Below, piece by piece: positions 41,903-52,004 of a stretch of DNA of 64,000 nucleotides (positions are counted from its first letter, which is position 1; each line of letters starts with the position of its first letter). The position numbers were made by a program, and so were the translations under genes. Source of the stretch: Persicirhabdus sediminis (GTDB lineage Bacteria; Verrucomicrobiota; Verrucomicrobiia; Verrucomicrobiales; Akkermansiaceae); the NCBI RefSeq assembly GCF_016595495.1, contig NZ_JAENIM010000041.1:124001-188000 (forward strand), written 5' to 3'. The notes under the pieces were generated by a model. That model saw only the letters and a list, made by a program, of their open reading frames with translations. It searched no databases and had not been told where the DNA came from.

Positions 41903-44900
41903 ATGACTGAGGCTAAGGAGACAAAAGAAAAGAAAGTGAAGCCAGCGAGAAGGCACCGCTGGAAGCGGTTGTTCTTCTTGCTTACTTTACTGCTGGCGGC
42001 ACTTTTTTTGTTAATTAATGGTCCAGTCACTCGTGGTGTTGCTAGATGGGCTGTGAGGGAAGGTCTCAAAAAGGCTGAGATCGATGGAAGTTTTCATCTA
42101 GATGGCACATTGATTGGTGGTTTTCAGCTGACTAAGGTTGATTTGTATAGTGAGAAGGCGGGGATTCGCGGGCTAAGCGCTTCTTTGCTAGAAATTGATT
42201 ACAGCTTGCGCAGCTTGATGAATAAAGAGATCGAGCTGGTGAAAGCTCGCGACCTTTATTGTTGGATTGATGTGGCTGCCTTTGAGTCTAGCGATGAGGT
42301 AAAAGAGCCTAGCGAATCGACTCCAGAGGAGATTGTGGAAATGGTGCGTCCCTACGTGTTGCCTATCGAGTTAGATATTCAGAATACGACGATCATCATT
42401 GATAAAGACGAAAAAACTTTGTGGCGGGCTGAGGGTATGAGCCTCACGCATCAGCAAGGAGCTTCAGAGATTTTACTTCATATCAGTCAATTTACTGACA
42501 TTGAGGAAAAGGTGTTAGTTCAGCAGTCGGCTAAATTAGTGTGGCAAGAGAAGTCGATTGAGTTTGGCGGTTTCCCCGTGACTCACGATGTGATCTTCAG
42601 TCATCTCGAGTGGGATTTTGAAGATGCGGAGTCGATTGATTTCATCGCCGACATCCAATTGGGTACTTCTAACCTGAATGCCAAGATGCTTGCCTATACC
42701 TCGTTAGAGGTGAAACTAAATGAGGGCCCGCTGCTTCTTACCCTAGCTAACGAGTGGCTGCCTGAAGAGCATCATATTCAGGGGCAAGTTGATCAACTGG
42801 CTTTAAAAATAGCTGATCTGAAAGAGGTTCGAGCCCCTAGTGATGCTGAATTCTCGCTGGCGGTATCAGGGCTGAAATATCAAAAATACGCCTTAGATGC
42901 AATCCGTATAAGCACTGAGGCTAGCGATTCAGCACTCAACTTAAATTACTTTGTTAAAGATAGATCGACAGTCATTGACGGTACGCTTGGACTAAAACTC
43001 AATGATACTGAGAAACAAGAGTGGCAGCATTTTGCCTCTGATGTGGATGTCGCCTTGCAGCTGAAAATTGATCAATATCAAGATTACTTAGACGAGTTAG
43101 AGATCGAGGCCCCCATAGGTGGCTGGCCGAAGTTAGGGTTGCACGTGTCAGGTACTACAGCACTGGTGGCTGGGGCGCTACAAGATGCCCATGCTGATCT
43201 TGGAGTCACTGATTTTACTTGGGCTGGTTTGGATTATCAGGCTATCGATATCTCAGCTAACTGGCTGGCCTCTGAGCAAGTAGCTAAGGCAGCAGTGACG
43301 CTGAAGAAGGACGGACGTGAGGATATTGAGCTGGCAGGAAGCTATGGGATAGAGAGTCAAAATTATTCAGGTCAGTTAGCTTTGCAGTCATTTGTGTTGG
43401 ATGATTTGCAACCATTGCTAGAAGTTTTCGAAGTCGATTACCCGCTGGCTGGTCAGCTAGATTTGAGTTGGCAAGGTGAGGGGAATGTGGCCGATGTGCT
43501 TAAGAGTGCAGGATCACTTCAGCTAACTGGGTCTGAAATATTTGTGGCTGATGAACAGCCAACGATTCAAGCGAAGTTAGATGCGAGTTACGGTGGCGTG
43601 AAGGTCGTGACACTCAAAGAGTTTGAAGTGGTTCGCGATAAGCTAGCTCTGACTAGTCGCGGTGCCTGGGCTGACGGCAAACTCGTGCTAGAGACATTGC
43701 AGCTTACTGATGACGGCGATACGATTTTTGCTGCTGAGATGGAGATTCCTGCGTCCGAAGAGATACGCGACCTGCAAGGGTTCCTAGAGCAAGAAGATGA
43801 GCTAAAGCTGCACATTCAAGCTGATAAATTGCCGCTGGCGAAAATCTATGAGCTTCTACCAATGCTTCCTAACGAGCCATTGGATGGTCTGCTGGATATA
43901 GATATCACAGCAAATGGTCAGCTGTCTGATCCGCAGATTGATAGTAAAATTAAGCTGAGTCAGGTGAGCGTAGATGGATATGATTTCTTTGATGGCGCCT
44001 CGCTCGAGTTGGATTTGTTGACTGCGGATAAACAAGTGGATCTGAAAGGGATCTGGACGATAACAAATCAGAAGCCATTTTTGGTAAATGCCAAGATGCC
44101 ATTTGAGTTGATGAAATGGGTTGATAACCCTGACTCTTTGCTAGAGGAGGAATTTCATGTGGATCTAGATTCGCGCGATATCAATCTTAACCGCTACGCC
44201 GAATTATTCCCTAAGATCACGGAGGTTGCAGGTAGTCTAACGATTGAACTTGAGGGCTTTGGTAAAATCAAAGAGCCTAAGATTCGTGGCGATATTTTGC
44301 TAGATGTAGATCGTTTTGCGATGAAGAAGCGGGCGGTGCCTGAATTTAAGGACATCGATATTAGAATCCGCTTTGATGAAGATCAGGTAGAGATCAAACC
44401 ATCGAAGATGAGAGCAGCTGGCGGCGCCTTTGAGTTTTCAGGTCTGATAGGCATCGCTGATTATAAAAATCCGGAATTCGATATTACTCTAAAGGCAGAC
44501 AAGGCCTTGGTTTGGCGTGATGATTCAGTGATTGTTCGTTCAGATGGGCTGATTCAGGTCAAAGGGCCATTATCGGGAGCTGAAATCAGTGGCGAGGTAG
44601 CAATTGTAGAGAGCCTATTTTATAAAGATATTGAGATCATTCCGGTTGGTATTCCAGTTTCTCAGCCGGAGAGCGCTGAGTTGCCTAGCTTTACCACAGT
44701 TGATACTAGCGAAGGGTTTGGTTTGCCAGAGCCCTTCGATAAATGGACGGTCAATATGTTGGTGCGGACCAAAGATGACTTTTTGGTACGTGGCAATGTA
44801 GCTGAGGGGAATATTGCGGCGAATATCAAGGTAACGGGATCGTTGAATGACCCTCTGCCGGATGGCTTTGTGGTATTGAAAGAGGGCAAAGCGAATCTAC

Positions 44901-45448
44901 CATTTAGTCGCTTAGAGGTGAATGAGAGCCGAGTCACCTTCACCCATAAGACAAAATTTGATCCAGAGTTGGAGATTGTTGGGCGGTCGAAAGTTGGTAG
45001 TTATACCGTAGAGATGCGAGTATTTGGTCGGGCGAGTGCCCCTAAGACATTGATGACATCTAACCCTCCTTTGCCTGAATCCGAGGTTCTATTATTGCTG
45101 CTTACAGGAACCACTTCTTCTGAATTGGAAGACCCTGCGGTAGCCAAGGCCAAAGCCTATCAGTTTTTGCTAGATAGTGTGCGCCGTCAGGCATCTGGCG
45201 GGAAACCTAATTTCCTCACGCGGGTACTGAACTTGTCGGAAAAAATAGACATCAACATTGGCGGTGTAGATCCATTTACAGGACGGAAATTTAACTCAGC
45301 AACGGTCGACCTTGAAGACTTTAGCTTACCGCGACCTCGTCTTTTTGGTCGTTCATCTCTGGCGGATAACCCGTGGTTTGCCTCGTTTTCTATTGATGAC
45401 AAAAACAACACTCGTGGGTTGATCCTCTACGTGATCCGATTCAAATAA
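41903..45448 (+). CDS. tamB: Translocation and assembly module protein TamB
   Basis: 1,181 aa inner-membrane-anchored, beta-groove protein that bridges the periplasm. A basic N-terminus and one helix (about 20-42, FFLLTLLLAALFLLING) precede a long repetitive beta region with AsmA/DUF748-like pattern and the C-terminal TamB (DUF490) domain, where LPFSRLEVNESRVTFTHK, ELEIVGRSKVGSYTVEMRVFG and PLPESEVLLLLLTG are characteristic. It works with TamA in outer membrane protein or lipid traffic. Its stop TAA shares a base with the tamA ATG (TAATG), a translational coupling signal. Confidence 0.9.
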   Translation: MTEAKETKEKKVKPARRHRWKRLFFLLTLLLAALFLLINGPVTRGVARWAVREGLKKAEIDGSFHLDGTLIGGFQLTKVDLYSEKAGIRGLSASLLEIDYSLRSLMNKEIELVKARDLYCWIDVAAFESSDEVKEPSESTPEEIVEMVRPYVLPIELDIQNTTIIIDKDEKTLWRAEGMSLTHQQGASEILLHISQFTDIEEKVLVQQSAKLVWQEKSIEFGGFPVTHDVIFSHLEWDFEDAESIDFIADIQLGTSNLNAKMLAYTSLEVKLNEGPLLLTLANEWLPEEHHIQGQVDQLALKIADLKEVRAPSDAEFSLAVSGLKYQKYALDAIRISTEASDSALNLNYFVKDRSTVIDGTLGLKLNDTEKQEWQHFASDVDVALQLKIDQYQDYLDELEIEAPIGGWPKLGLHVSGTTALVAGALQDAHADLGVTDFTWAGLDYQAIDISANWLASEQVAKAAVTLKKDGREDIELAGSYGIESQNYSGQLALQSFVLDDLQPLLEVFEVDYPLAGQLDLSWQGEGNVADVLKSAGSLQLTGSEIFVADEQPTIQAKLDASYGGVKVVTLKEFEVVRDKLALTSRGAWADGKLVLETLQLTDDGDTIFAAEMEIPASEEIRDLQGFLEQEDELKLHIQADKLPLAKIYELLPMLPNEPLDGLLDIDITANGQLSDPQIDSKIKLSQVSVDGYDFFDGASLELDLLTADKQVDLKGIWTITNQKPFLVNAKMPFELMKWVDNPDSLLEEEFHVDLDSRDINLNRYAELFPKITEVAGSLTIELEGFGKIKEPKIRGDILLDVDRFAMKKRAVPEFKDIDIRIRFDEDQVEIKPSKMRAAGGAFEFSGLIGIADYKNPEFDITLKADKALVWRDDSVIVRSDGLIQVKGPLSGAEISGEVAIVESLFYKDIEIIPVGIPVSQPESAELPSFTTVDTSEGFGLPEPFDKWTVNMLVRTKDDFLVRGNVAEGNIAANIKVTGSLNDPLPDGFVVLKEGKANLPFSRLEVNESRVTFTHKTKFDPELEIVGRSKVGSYTVEMRVFGRASAPKTLMTSNPPLPESEVLLLLLTGTTSSELEDPAVAKAKAYQFLLDSVRRQASGGKPNFLTRVLNLSEKIDINIGGVDPFTGRKFNSATVDLEDFSLPRPRLFGRSSLADNPWFASFSIDDKNNTRGLILYVIRFK

Positions 45449-47484
45449 TGAGCATGCAGCTAGACAACGATAAGAGGCATTGGTTAGTGATCTGCTATCT
45501 AATGATATCGCTGTGCCTGTTTGTCTCATCGGAGGCAAAAACCAAAGTTACTATCAGAGGGCTGGTAGAAATGAGTGAATCTGAGGCGCTGAACTTATTA
45601 GGCGGACGTTTTGAGCACGTGCTCAGTGGCTCGCCGAGTGCTTCACGCGCTGATGATGCGGCCTACCTGCTGCAACGTGAGTTGAGAAAAGCTGGCTACC
45701 CGCGCTGTAAGGTAAGCTGGAGTTTGCCTCCAGCTGGCAATGTGATTCTTTTGAGTGTTGATCAAGGACAACCTAGATATGTAGGTGAGGTAACGGTCGT
45801 TGGCGTTGATGAAGATTTAGCCGATGAAGTGCAAGCCTACTTCAAGCGAGCACCTATTGGGAGCTCACAAGTGAAGCGGTCTAAAGTTCCGCTGCTAGGA
45901 TCTAGCATGAAGGCGGCTAGGGAAGATGCTAGTGCTTTGCTAGAGTCGCGTGGATTTTGGTCAGCGGAAGTGAAATCTGAGCGGGACAAGTCACGCGACG
46001 ACAACCCGAGGGAAGATTATACACAGGATATTACAGTCACGGTGTCTGAGGGGCCATTGTTTACACTGGGCCGCCCGGTAGTGAGTGGTGCTAACGAAAA
46101 GGATACTAATATCGTCTACCAGTTGCTCGGTGATTATACCGGAGCTCCAGCAACAACGCAGAATATTAAGGCCTGTTATGACGCGGTACAGCACTATTTC
46201 AGGGACGACGGTTACCCTTTTTCTAAGGTTGATTGGGATAAAGAGCTAGGTGAGAAACAGATGACTTTGATCTTCCAAGTTGATCCTGGGGAGAAGTACA
46301 TTTTGGGTAACGTCTCCGTAGAGGGCACTGAAAAAACGAGGCCGCGTAACGTTTCGCGTCCGTTTAAGCGCTATCAAGGAGCTGCCTATGATGACTCTGT
46401 TATGGATAAACAGCGGAAAGAGTTGTTAGCGCGTGGGGCTTTTGATTCCGTGCTTTTTGAACTCTATCCACAGGACGATGGAACCATAGATGTGACTCTT
46501 CGAGTTAGGGAAGGGCGCGCCCGAGGCGTATCATTTTTTGCTGGAGCTGGTAGTTTTGAAGGCGCGATTTTTGGTATGGCGTACTATGACCGTAACTTCC
46601 TAGGTCGCTTGTGGAACCTGACGATTGCGGGTGAGTATTCAGGTCTCGGTCTGTTTGGCCAAGCGAGTGTGACAGACCCTTGGTTCTTAGGCTCAGACAT
46701 GGATTTCACGGGGAGCATGATATTGATTTCTCATGACTTTGAAGGATATAGCAAAGTTGAAGCAGGCGTGGGTATTCAGCTAGAGTGGGATATTACCGAG
46801 AATTATTCTTGGCGAGCATACTCTGATCTAACGTATACGGATTTGTCTTCTACTGGCCTGCCTAGCCAAGCTCTAGGTTATCAAAGCTATGTAGTGAATA
46901 AGATCGGTTTGAGCCAGAGGTTAGATTTCCGTGATAACGCAATCAACCCCAAGAAGGGTTTCAATGGCGAGGTCATTACCGAGTTTGGTGCCATTGATGG
47001 GAAAACTATCATTCCTTATTTCAAGGCTGAGTTACGCAGTTCGTATCGTCAGGTGATTAATAAGAAGAGTCTCATCATGTTAGGAGCGCGCGTTGGCTCT
47101 ATTTGGAACAATGACTCACAGAATTTTCCTATTGATCAACGCTATTTTGTTGGTGGTTCAGACAGTGTACGCTCATTTCCAGATCGTGAGTTAGGCCCGC
47201 AAGCTAATGGTTACCCAACTGGTGGCGAAAGCTTCTGGGTGGCTAATATTGAATACATTCGTCAGGCCAAAGGGCCGATCTATGTGGTGGCCTTTGCTGA
47301 TGCTGGGGCTCTAGCGCTAGGTTTAGAGGATCTAGATAATACGGATCCTAAATATGCGCTGGGCTTAGGTCTTCGATTAGATCTACCCGTTGGACCAGTT
47401 AGGATGGAGTATGGTTATAACTTGAACCGTGAGGAAGGTGAGCCACGAGGAACGTTGCATTTTGCTGTTGGTGTGACTTTCTAA
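45448..47484 (+). CDS. tamA: Outer membrane protein TamA (Omp85/BamA superfamily)
   Basis: 678 aa with signal sequence (about 10-31). Three POTRA-like domains are visible (about 33-110, 115-215, 218-350, the last with ILGNVSVEGTEKTRP), then a 16-strand beta-barrel that ends in LHFAVGVTF with a C-terminal Phe, as BAM substrates do. The RSFPDRELGPQ segment is the conserved VRGF/RGF-type loop element in Omp85 barrels. Together with the coupled upstream tamB this makes TamA more likely than BamA. It ends 3 bp from the convergent DUF481 gene. Confidence 0.9.
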   Translation: MSMQLDNDKRHWLVICYLMISLCLFVSSEAKTKVTIRGLVEMSESEALNLLGGRFEHVLSGSPSASRADDAAYLLQRELRKAGYPRCKVSWSLPPAGNVILLSVDQGQPRYVGEVTVVGVDEDLADEVQAYFKRAPIGSSQVKRSKVPLLGSSMKAAREDASALLESRGFWSAEVKSERDKSRDDNPREDYTQDITVTVSEGPLFTLGRPVVSGANEKDTNIVYQLLGDYTGAPATTQNIKACYDAVQHYFRDDGYPFSKVDWDKELGEKQMTLIFQVDPGEKYILGNVSVEGTEKTRPRNVSRPFKRYQGAAYDDSVMDKQRKELLARGAFDSVLFELYPQDDGTIDVTLRVREGRARGVSFFAGAGSFEGAIFGMAYYDRNFLGRLWNLTIAGEYSGLGLFGQASVTDPWFLGSDMDFTGSMILISHDFEGYSKVEAGVGIQLEWDITENYSWRAYSDLTYTDLSSTGLPSQALGYQSYVVNKIGLSQRLDFRDNAINPKKGFNGEVITEFGAIDGKTIIPYFKAELRSSYRQVINKKSLIMLGARVGSIWNNDSQNFPIDQRYFVGGSDSVRSFPDRELGPQANGYPTGGESFWVANIEYIRQAKGPIYVVAFADAGALALGLEDLDNTDPKYALGLGLRLDLPVGPVRMEYGYNLNREEGEPRGTLHFAVGVTF

Positions 47485-47487
47485 TGA

Positions 47488-48537
47488 TTACCATTCGTAG
47501 CCTAGTTTGAGGCGAAATGTTGTATCGGTCGTCTCATTTTCTAGGGTGCGTTGGCTGTCGTAGTCGATTTGGTATTCGGTACTAGCGACGATTTTCCATA
47601 CCAAAGGCATGCGTAGGCCAGTCCACGAGTGCCAGAGTACACGACCACTCGTTTCCCCGCCGATGATGATATAGTGGCGGTGATAGAAGCTGATACGGTC
47701 CTTCCAAAGTTCGTGTTCGTAGTCGAGTGACCACGTTGGCCCAACGAAAAATTTATCTGGGTATTCAACAAAATCTTCTGAGACGAGGAATAGTCCAAGG
47801 GCAGATTCTAGCTTCACCGGTGAGCCATTAAAGAACTGGTAACCAATTGATGGACCTGTCCATTGGCGTAGGTTAAGGCCGTCAAACTTTTCTTGTTTGG
47901 CGGCGTAGTCATATGCAAGGTACCATGGTTCAGCGAAATAATTTTTATAATTCACGTTTATAAGCCAGTCTTGTTTGGTATTGGCACCTGATTTCTGATC
48001 GTACTCAGCCTGTCCTGATGATGCGATCTCGTGATTGGCAAATTTGTAGCTGAGTGTGTAGTCGAAATCGACCTCACGTTTATCTGAGTTGCCGGTTTCA
48101 GTTTTCACAGCTAGACCGAGTCGGCCTTTGAATAGTCCTTTTTGGTGCAGGTCGAAATCGGTCGGCTTGATTTTACTAACATCTTCTAGCTTGATGGTAG
48201 ATTTGTTGGTTTTTGGGAGGGAGGTCTTTATTGGTGGTTTGGCATCGGGGTCAGCTAGAACCTTAGCGTTCACTAGAGATTCATCATAAAGCTGAATGCG
48301 TTGTACTTCGTCCATTTCTAGATTGGCGACGTCAGCCCAATTCACTTGAATCGTGCCCGCGTAGCTGGTTTTAAACCGCAAGGTATTGGCCTCTTTTTTC
48401 AAGGTTTCACCAGTGATGCGATCACCATTTTTCATAATCAGCGTGTCGGCTGATAAAGAGCTCGTGAGGGCTGTATAGATGCTCAGGCAGGCTATGACTG
48501 GCTTACCTAGCAGGTGTTGATAGGGTGATGTGGGCAT
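47488..48537 (-). CDS. DUF481 outer membrane protein
   Basis: 349 aa with signal peptide (about 1-30). The N-terminal part (TLIMKNGDRITGETLKKE, then IQVNWADVANLEMDE) is a small beta module often found before DUF481; the C-terminal 230 residues (FKGRLGLAVKTETGNSDKREV to FRLKLGYEW) form the YdiY-like DUF481 barrel with alternating aromatic strands and a terminal Trp. Members are outer membrane proteins, in some species induced by salt or acid. Function here is unknown. Confidence 0.88.
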   Translation of the reverse strand: MPTSPYQHLLGKPVIACLSIYTALTSSLSADTLIMKNGDRITGETLKKEANTLRFKTSYAGTIQVNWADVANLEMDEVQRIQLYDESLVNAKVLADPDAKPPIKTSLPKTNKSTIKLEDVSKIKPTDFDLHQKGLFKGRLGLAVKTETGNSDKREVDFDYTLSYKFANHEIASSGQAEYDQKSGANTKQDWLINVNYKNYFAEPWYLAYDYAAKQEKFDGLNLRQWTGPSIGYQFFNGSPVKLESALGLFLVSEDFVEYPDKFFVGPTWSLDYEHELWKDRISFYHRHYIIIGGETSGRVLWHSWTGLRMPLVWKIVASTEYQIDYDSQRTLENETTDTTFRLKLGYEW

Positions 48538-48614
48538 AGCAGTGGTCCCTATATATGAGCATGTTGGCTAAATTTCGAGCCTAATTGTTATGCGCAGTAC
48601 GAAATCCGCACGGC

Positions 48615-49361
48615 TTAGTAGAAGCACATGCGCAGGCCAGCAAAGAGGGCAAAGGCGATGATGAGTTTTTCGAACAGCGATTGCGGTACTTTGTGAAGTA
48701 GGGCTTTACCGCCAAAGACGCCCACGGCGATGAATGGAAGAACGTATAGGTTGGCCGTTAGCGTTTGTTGGCTAATCAAATCCAGCTGGCTATTAAGTGG
48801 CAGTTTGAGCAGGTTGATGAACAGGAAAAATCTAGCACCTGTGCCTATCAACTCCATCTTGGGCATTTTGCGGGATAGCAGGTAGAGCTGCATGACGGGG
48901 CCAGCTGCATTGGCTAACACGGTGGCTAGGCCTCCTGAGATGGCGGCAAAGGTGCCGAAGCTGCGCGACATGGCTAGCTCGTCCATGTGTACTGGGCTGA
49001 GTTTTCTAGCGAGCTGGAGGACAACCATGAGCAAGATGATGATACCAATGAGCACACGCATGGTGTCGTTGTCTGCGCGCTGCAGGATGAGATAGGCGGC
49101 GGCCATGCCGATGAGTGCTGGCCATGTTAGTTTCCAGACGTTTTTCCACGATGAGTATTTGCGGAATGCCGGATAGACCATGAGGTCGGCGGCGATGAGC
49201 AGCGGGAGCGCCAGACCAACTGATTCACGGGCGCCAACGAGATTGGCTAACAAGAAGACGGAAATCAAAGAGACGCCAGAAAATCCAGCCTTGGAAATGC
49301 CGATACAGAGGGCGGCACAGGCGAGGGTGATCCAGTAGGTATAGGCGTCAGGCATGGCCAT
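48615..49361 (-). CDS. TSUP-family permease (TauE/SafE-like)
   Basis: 248 aa with about eight hydrophobic helices. The N-terminal GISKAGFSGVSLISV and the internal second repeat (FAAISGGLATVLANAAGPVMQLYLLS) show the TSUP half-domains with their Gly/Pro-rich loops. Relatives export sulfite or sulfonates, or import other organic anions. With sulfatases and cysJIH in the same window, a sulfur oxyanion is a reasonable but unproven substrate. It is not adjacent to these genes. Confidence 0.88.
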   Translation of the reverse strand: MAMPDAYTYWITLACAALCIGISKAGFSGVSLISVFLLANLVGARESVGLALPLLIAADLMVYPAFRKYSSWKNVWKLTWPALIGMAAAYLILQRADNDTMRVLIGIIILLMVVLQLARKLSPVHMDELAMSRSFGTFAAISGGLATVLANAAGPVMQLYLLSRKMPKMELIGTGARFFLFINLLKLPLNSQLDLISQQTLTANLYVLPFIAVGVFGGKALLHKVPQSLFEKLIIAFALFAGLRMCFY

Positions 49362-49418
49362 TGATTGCGGCTAGCTAGCTGAAATTCAAGATTATTAACT
49401 AGCGGTTGATTATGGCTG

Positions 49419-49976
49419 TTAGTTTCTCCTGGTTAGATACCTCACTGCGTAGATGCCGTCTGGGTATTCGTGCATGGAATCGTGTGGGGTGCCGATGCCG
49501 AGAGGATCGTGGATGAGGTAGTCATTTCCTTGTTTGCCGGTGATGAGCACCCAGTGGAAAATTCTCTTCTGATAGAAGACTTTGGCGATGACTGGATTGC
49601 CGCGTTTGAGTTCTTGGTCGATGAGCTGGTGGCTGGGAGCATCATCGACGGTTACGGAGAGATTGCCATTAGAGATGGTGGAAATGGCTTTCCATATGAG
49701 CAGGGCTGATTTGGTGAAGCCGTCATTTTCTATCAGCTGGGTATTTAGCTGAGCTGGGTTTAATGCATAGCCATTGGCGCTGAGAGCCATGGCGGTGGCA
49801 CACACAGTGCAGCCGTGAGAGGCTATGGTTTCTTCTGTGCCAGCTAGCTGACAGGATGCCCAGCGCGCGTCGTGTTGTCGGTAGAGTTGATCCAGCTGGA
49901 TTCTCACCTGCATGGGTTCACCTCCTGTGCTGGGCAGGCCAGCTGGCAGGGGGGATGGGAAGAAGTTCTTTTTCAC
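49419..49976 (-). CDS. C39-like cysteine peptidase, start region uncertain
   Basis: 185 aa from GTG 49,976. The papain-like C39 family 2 core has SHGCTVCATAMAL with catalytic Cys56, FHWVLITG with the His and IHDPLGIG with the Asp. Such enzymes are usually secreted, yet this frame lacks a signal peptide. A separate frame directly upstream (49,973-50,068) encodes an excellent one and ends with a TGA overlapping this GTG by two bases. Either a frameshift parts the two, or they are translationally coupled. Substrate unknown. Confidence 0.8.
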   Translation of the reverse strand: MKKNFFPSPLPAGLPSTGGEPMQVRIQLDQLYRQHDARWASCQLAGTEETIASHGCTVCATAMALSANGYALNPAQLNTQLIENDGFTKSALLIWKAISTISNGNLSVTVDDAPSHQLIDQELKRGNPVIAKVFYQKRIFHWVLITGKQGNDYLIHDPLGIGTPHDSMHEYPDGIYAVRYLTRRN

Positions 49977-50068
49977 AGCGATGGATCAGCGATAGATGTG
50001 CATACCGCCAGCACAGCTAGCAGCATGGCTAGACGGCAGTTTTTCTGCAGGGCTGCGGAGGATTTCAT
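49973..50068 (-). CDS. 31-aa ORF that is a signal peptide, out of frame with the C39 peptidase
   Basis: MKSSAALQKNC, then the hydrophobic run LAMLLAVLAVC, then TSIADPSL and TGA. Charge, hydrophobic core and A-D cleavage point match a Sec signal peptide. The stop overlaps the GTG start of the peptidase (GTGA). It could be the true N-terminus of that enzyme shifted by an indel, or a real tiny coupled ORF. Confidence 0.5.
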   Translation of the reverse strand: MKSSAALQKNCRLAMLLAVLAVCTSIADPSL

Positions 50069-50105
50069 TTATTAAAGCTAGAAATCAAGCAGCTGGAATT
50101 AAAGA

Positions 50106-50141
50106 CAAAAAAAGGCCGCCTCATAAAATGAGGTGGCCTTT
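50106..50141 (-). terminator. Rho-independent terminator after rpsP
   Basis: On the minus strand AAAGGCCACCTCA and TGAGGCGGCCTTT pair around TTTTA and run into a T tract. Confidence 0.92.
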
Positions 50142-50174
50142 GGAAATTTTTTGAATCGATGAAGATCGGGTCGC

Positions 50175-50426
50175 TTAAGCTTCGAGAGCTTGACGACGAG
50201 CCTTCTTGATGATGTCACCAACAGTGTCGGATGGCTGAGCGCCGTTGCCGATCCACTTGTCAGTTTTTTCAAGGTCGATGGTCCAGTTCACACCTTCAAC
50301 CATTGGGTTGTAAGTGCCGAGCTGCTCGATGTAACGGCCGTCGCGACGTGCGCGGCTGTCTACAGCAACGATCTTGTAGTAAGGACGGTCTTTAGAACCT
50401 TGGCGGTTGAGTCGAAGTGATACCAT
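50175..50426 (-). CDS. rpsP: 30S ribosomal protein S16
   Basis: 83 aa small-subunit protein. [24 protein letters not shown] and [14 protein letters not shown] (given here as two separate motifs) are the family signature, and length is typical. It lies 150 bp downstream of ffh on the same strand, a common ffh-rpsP arrangement, and is followed by a strong terminator. The rimM and trmD genes that often follow are absent here. Confidence 0.97.
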   Translation of the reverse strand: MVSLRLNRQGSKDRPYYKIVAVDSRARRDGRYIEQLGTYNPMVEGVNWTIDLEKTDKWIGNGAQPSDTVGDIIKKARRQALEA

Positions 50427-50576
50427 AACGTAAAAATGTTGTGTCTATTGAGACGGGGCGGGAAGTTGGACGAAGATTGGCGATTTGCCAAGCGAAAAAT
50501 GAATCAATTCGCAAAGTTTCTTTAGAATTATTGAAACGAGCTGGCTGAAGCGTGTGAATAGTTTGCTTTGAAGTGG

Positions 50577-52004
50577 TTAAAATGGCAGTTTGCCGCCGCC
50601 TTTTCCGCCGAGTAATCCGCCGAGACCACCTGGGAGTTTTCCACCGCCGCCACCTAGGCCGCCGAGTCCACCCATGTCGTCCATGCCGCCGAGTTGTTTC
50701 ATCATGTCGCGCATTTTTCCTTTGGACTTCATCATTTTGCGCATTTGGCCAAATTGTTTGAGGAACTGGTTTACCTGAATGACGGTATTGCCAGATCCTT
50801 CAGCAATGCGCTTACGGCGTCTGCCTTTGATGAGCTCTGGGCGTGAGCGCTCGGTAGGAGTCATGGAGAGCACGATGGCTTCCATGCGCTTCATACGCTT
50901 AGGATCGAGTGCGCCAGCTGGGATTTGCTTTTTGATTTTATTGAATCCAGGAAGCATGCCCATGAGTCCGTCAAGCGGTCCCAGTTTGTTGAGCATCTTC
51001 ATTTGGTCGAGGAAATCATTGAAGTCGAATTTGCCATCCTGCATGCGCTTGGCTGACTTCATGACGGATTCTTCGTCGATCTTATCAGCGGCATGTTCTA
51101 CCATGCTGACGATATCGCCCATGCCGAGGATGCGGCTGGCCATACGGTCTGGATAGAATTCGGTAAATTGGTCCATTTTCTCACCTTCACCGATGTATTT
51201 GATCGGCTTGCCAGTGACGGCACGCATTGACAGAGCGGCACCACCGCGGGCGTCACCGTCAAGTTTGGTAAGAACGATACCAGTGAGGCCAACTGCGGCG
51301 TCGAATGACTGGGCAACAGAAACGGCTTGTTGACCCGTGGCTGAGTCAGCTACCAGCAGAGTTTCTTTTGGCTCGATGAGTTTGTTGAGCTGCTTGAGCT
51401 CTTCGATGAGCGTTTCGTCTACTTCTTGGCGGCCAGCGGTATCGAAGATCAAAACGGTACCGTTTTGCTCTTTGGCCCAGCTGAGTGCTTGTTTGGCTAC
51501 TTTGAGAACGTCAGTCTCGCCAGCTTCAGGGGCAAAACATGGCACTTCTACTTGCTCGGCTAGCGTTTTCAGCTGGTCGATGGCTGCTGGACGGTAAAGG
51601 TCACAGGCAATGAGAAGTGGGCGGCGACCGTCTTTTTTCAGGCGCAGCGCGAGTTTGGCTGAGGTAGTAGTTTTACCAGCACCGTTGAGACCACAGATGA
51701 GGATGTGCGCTGGAGGATTGAGATCCATGGGCGCTTGGTCACCACCGAGCAGTTTGGTCAGCTCGTCGTTGAAGATTTTAACAATCTGCTCGCCAGGTTT
51801 GATGGATTTCATCACCTTTTCACCCATCGCCTGTTCCTTGACGGTGGCGATGAAGGCCTTGGCTACGGAGAATTCAACATCAGCTTCTAAGAGCGAGAGT
51901 CGCACTTCGCGCAGTGCGTCGGTGATGTTTTTCTCAGAAATTTTCCCTACGCCACGCAGGTTGCGGAAGGTATTGTCGAGGCTTTCAGAAAGTGCATTAA
52001 ACAT
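50577..52004 (-). CDS. ffh: Signal recognition particle protein Ffh (SRP54)
   Basis: 475 aa from the ATG at 52,004 (MFNALSESLDN); the frame continues upstream but with no family similarity. The NG domain GTPase has G1 CGLNGAGKTTTSAKLA, G3 DTAGRQEVDE and G4 TKLDGDARGG; the M domain (about 300-440) with SMTPTERSRPELI and RRKRIAEGSG binds signal peptides and 4.5S RNA. The tail is Gly-rich with runs of G/L/K. It directs nascent membrane proteins to FtsY and the Sec translocon. It precedes rpsP in the same direction. Confidence 0.96.
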   Translation of the reverse strand: MFNALSESLDNTFRNLRGVGKISEKNITDALREVRLSLLEADVEFSVAKAFIATVKEQAMGEKVMKSIKPGEQIVKIFNDELTKLLGGDQAPMDLNPPAHILICGLNGAGKTTTSAKLALRLKKDGRRPLLIACDLYRPAAIDQLKTLAEQVEVPCFAPEAGETDVLKVAKQALSWAKEQNGTVLIFDTAGRQEVDETLIEELKQLNKLIEPKETLLVADSATGQQAVSVAQSFDAAVGLTGIVLTKLDGDARGGAALSMRAVTGKPIKYIGEGEKMDQFTEFYPDRMASRILGMGDIVSMVEHAADKIDEESVMKSAKRMQDGKFDFNDFLDQMKMLNKLGPLDGLMGMLPGFNKIKKQIPAGALDPKRMKRMEAIVLSMTPTERSRPELIKGRRRKRIAEGSGNTVIQVNQFLKQFGQMRKMMKSKGKMRDMMKQLGGMDDMGGLGGLGGGGGKLPGGLGGLLGGKGGGKLPF

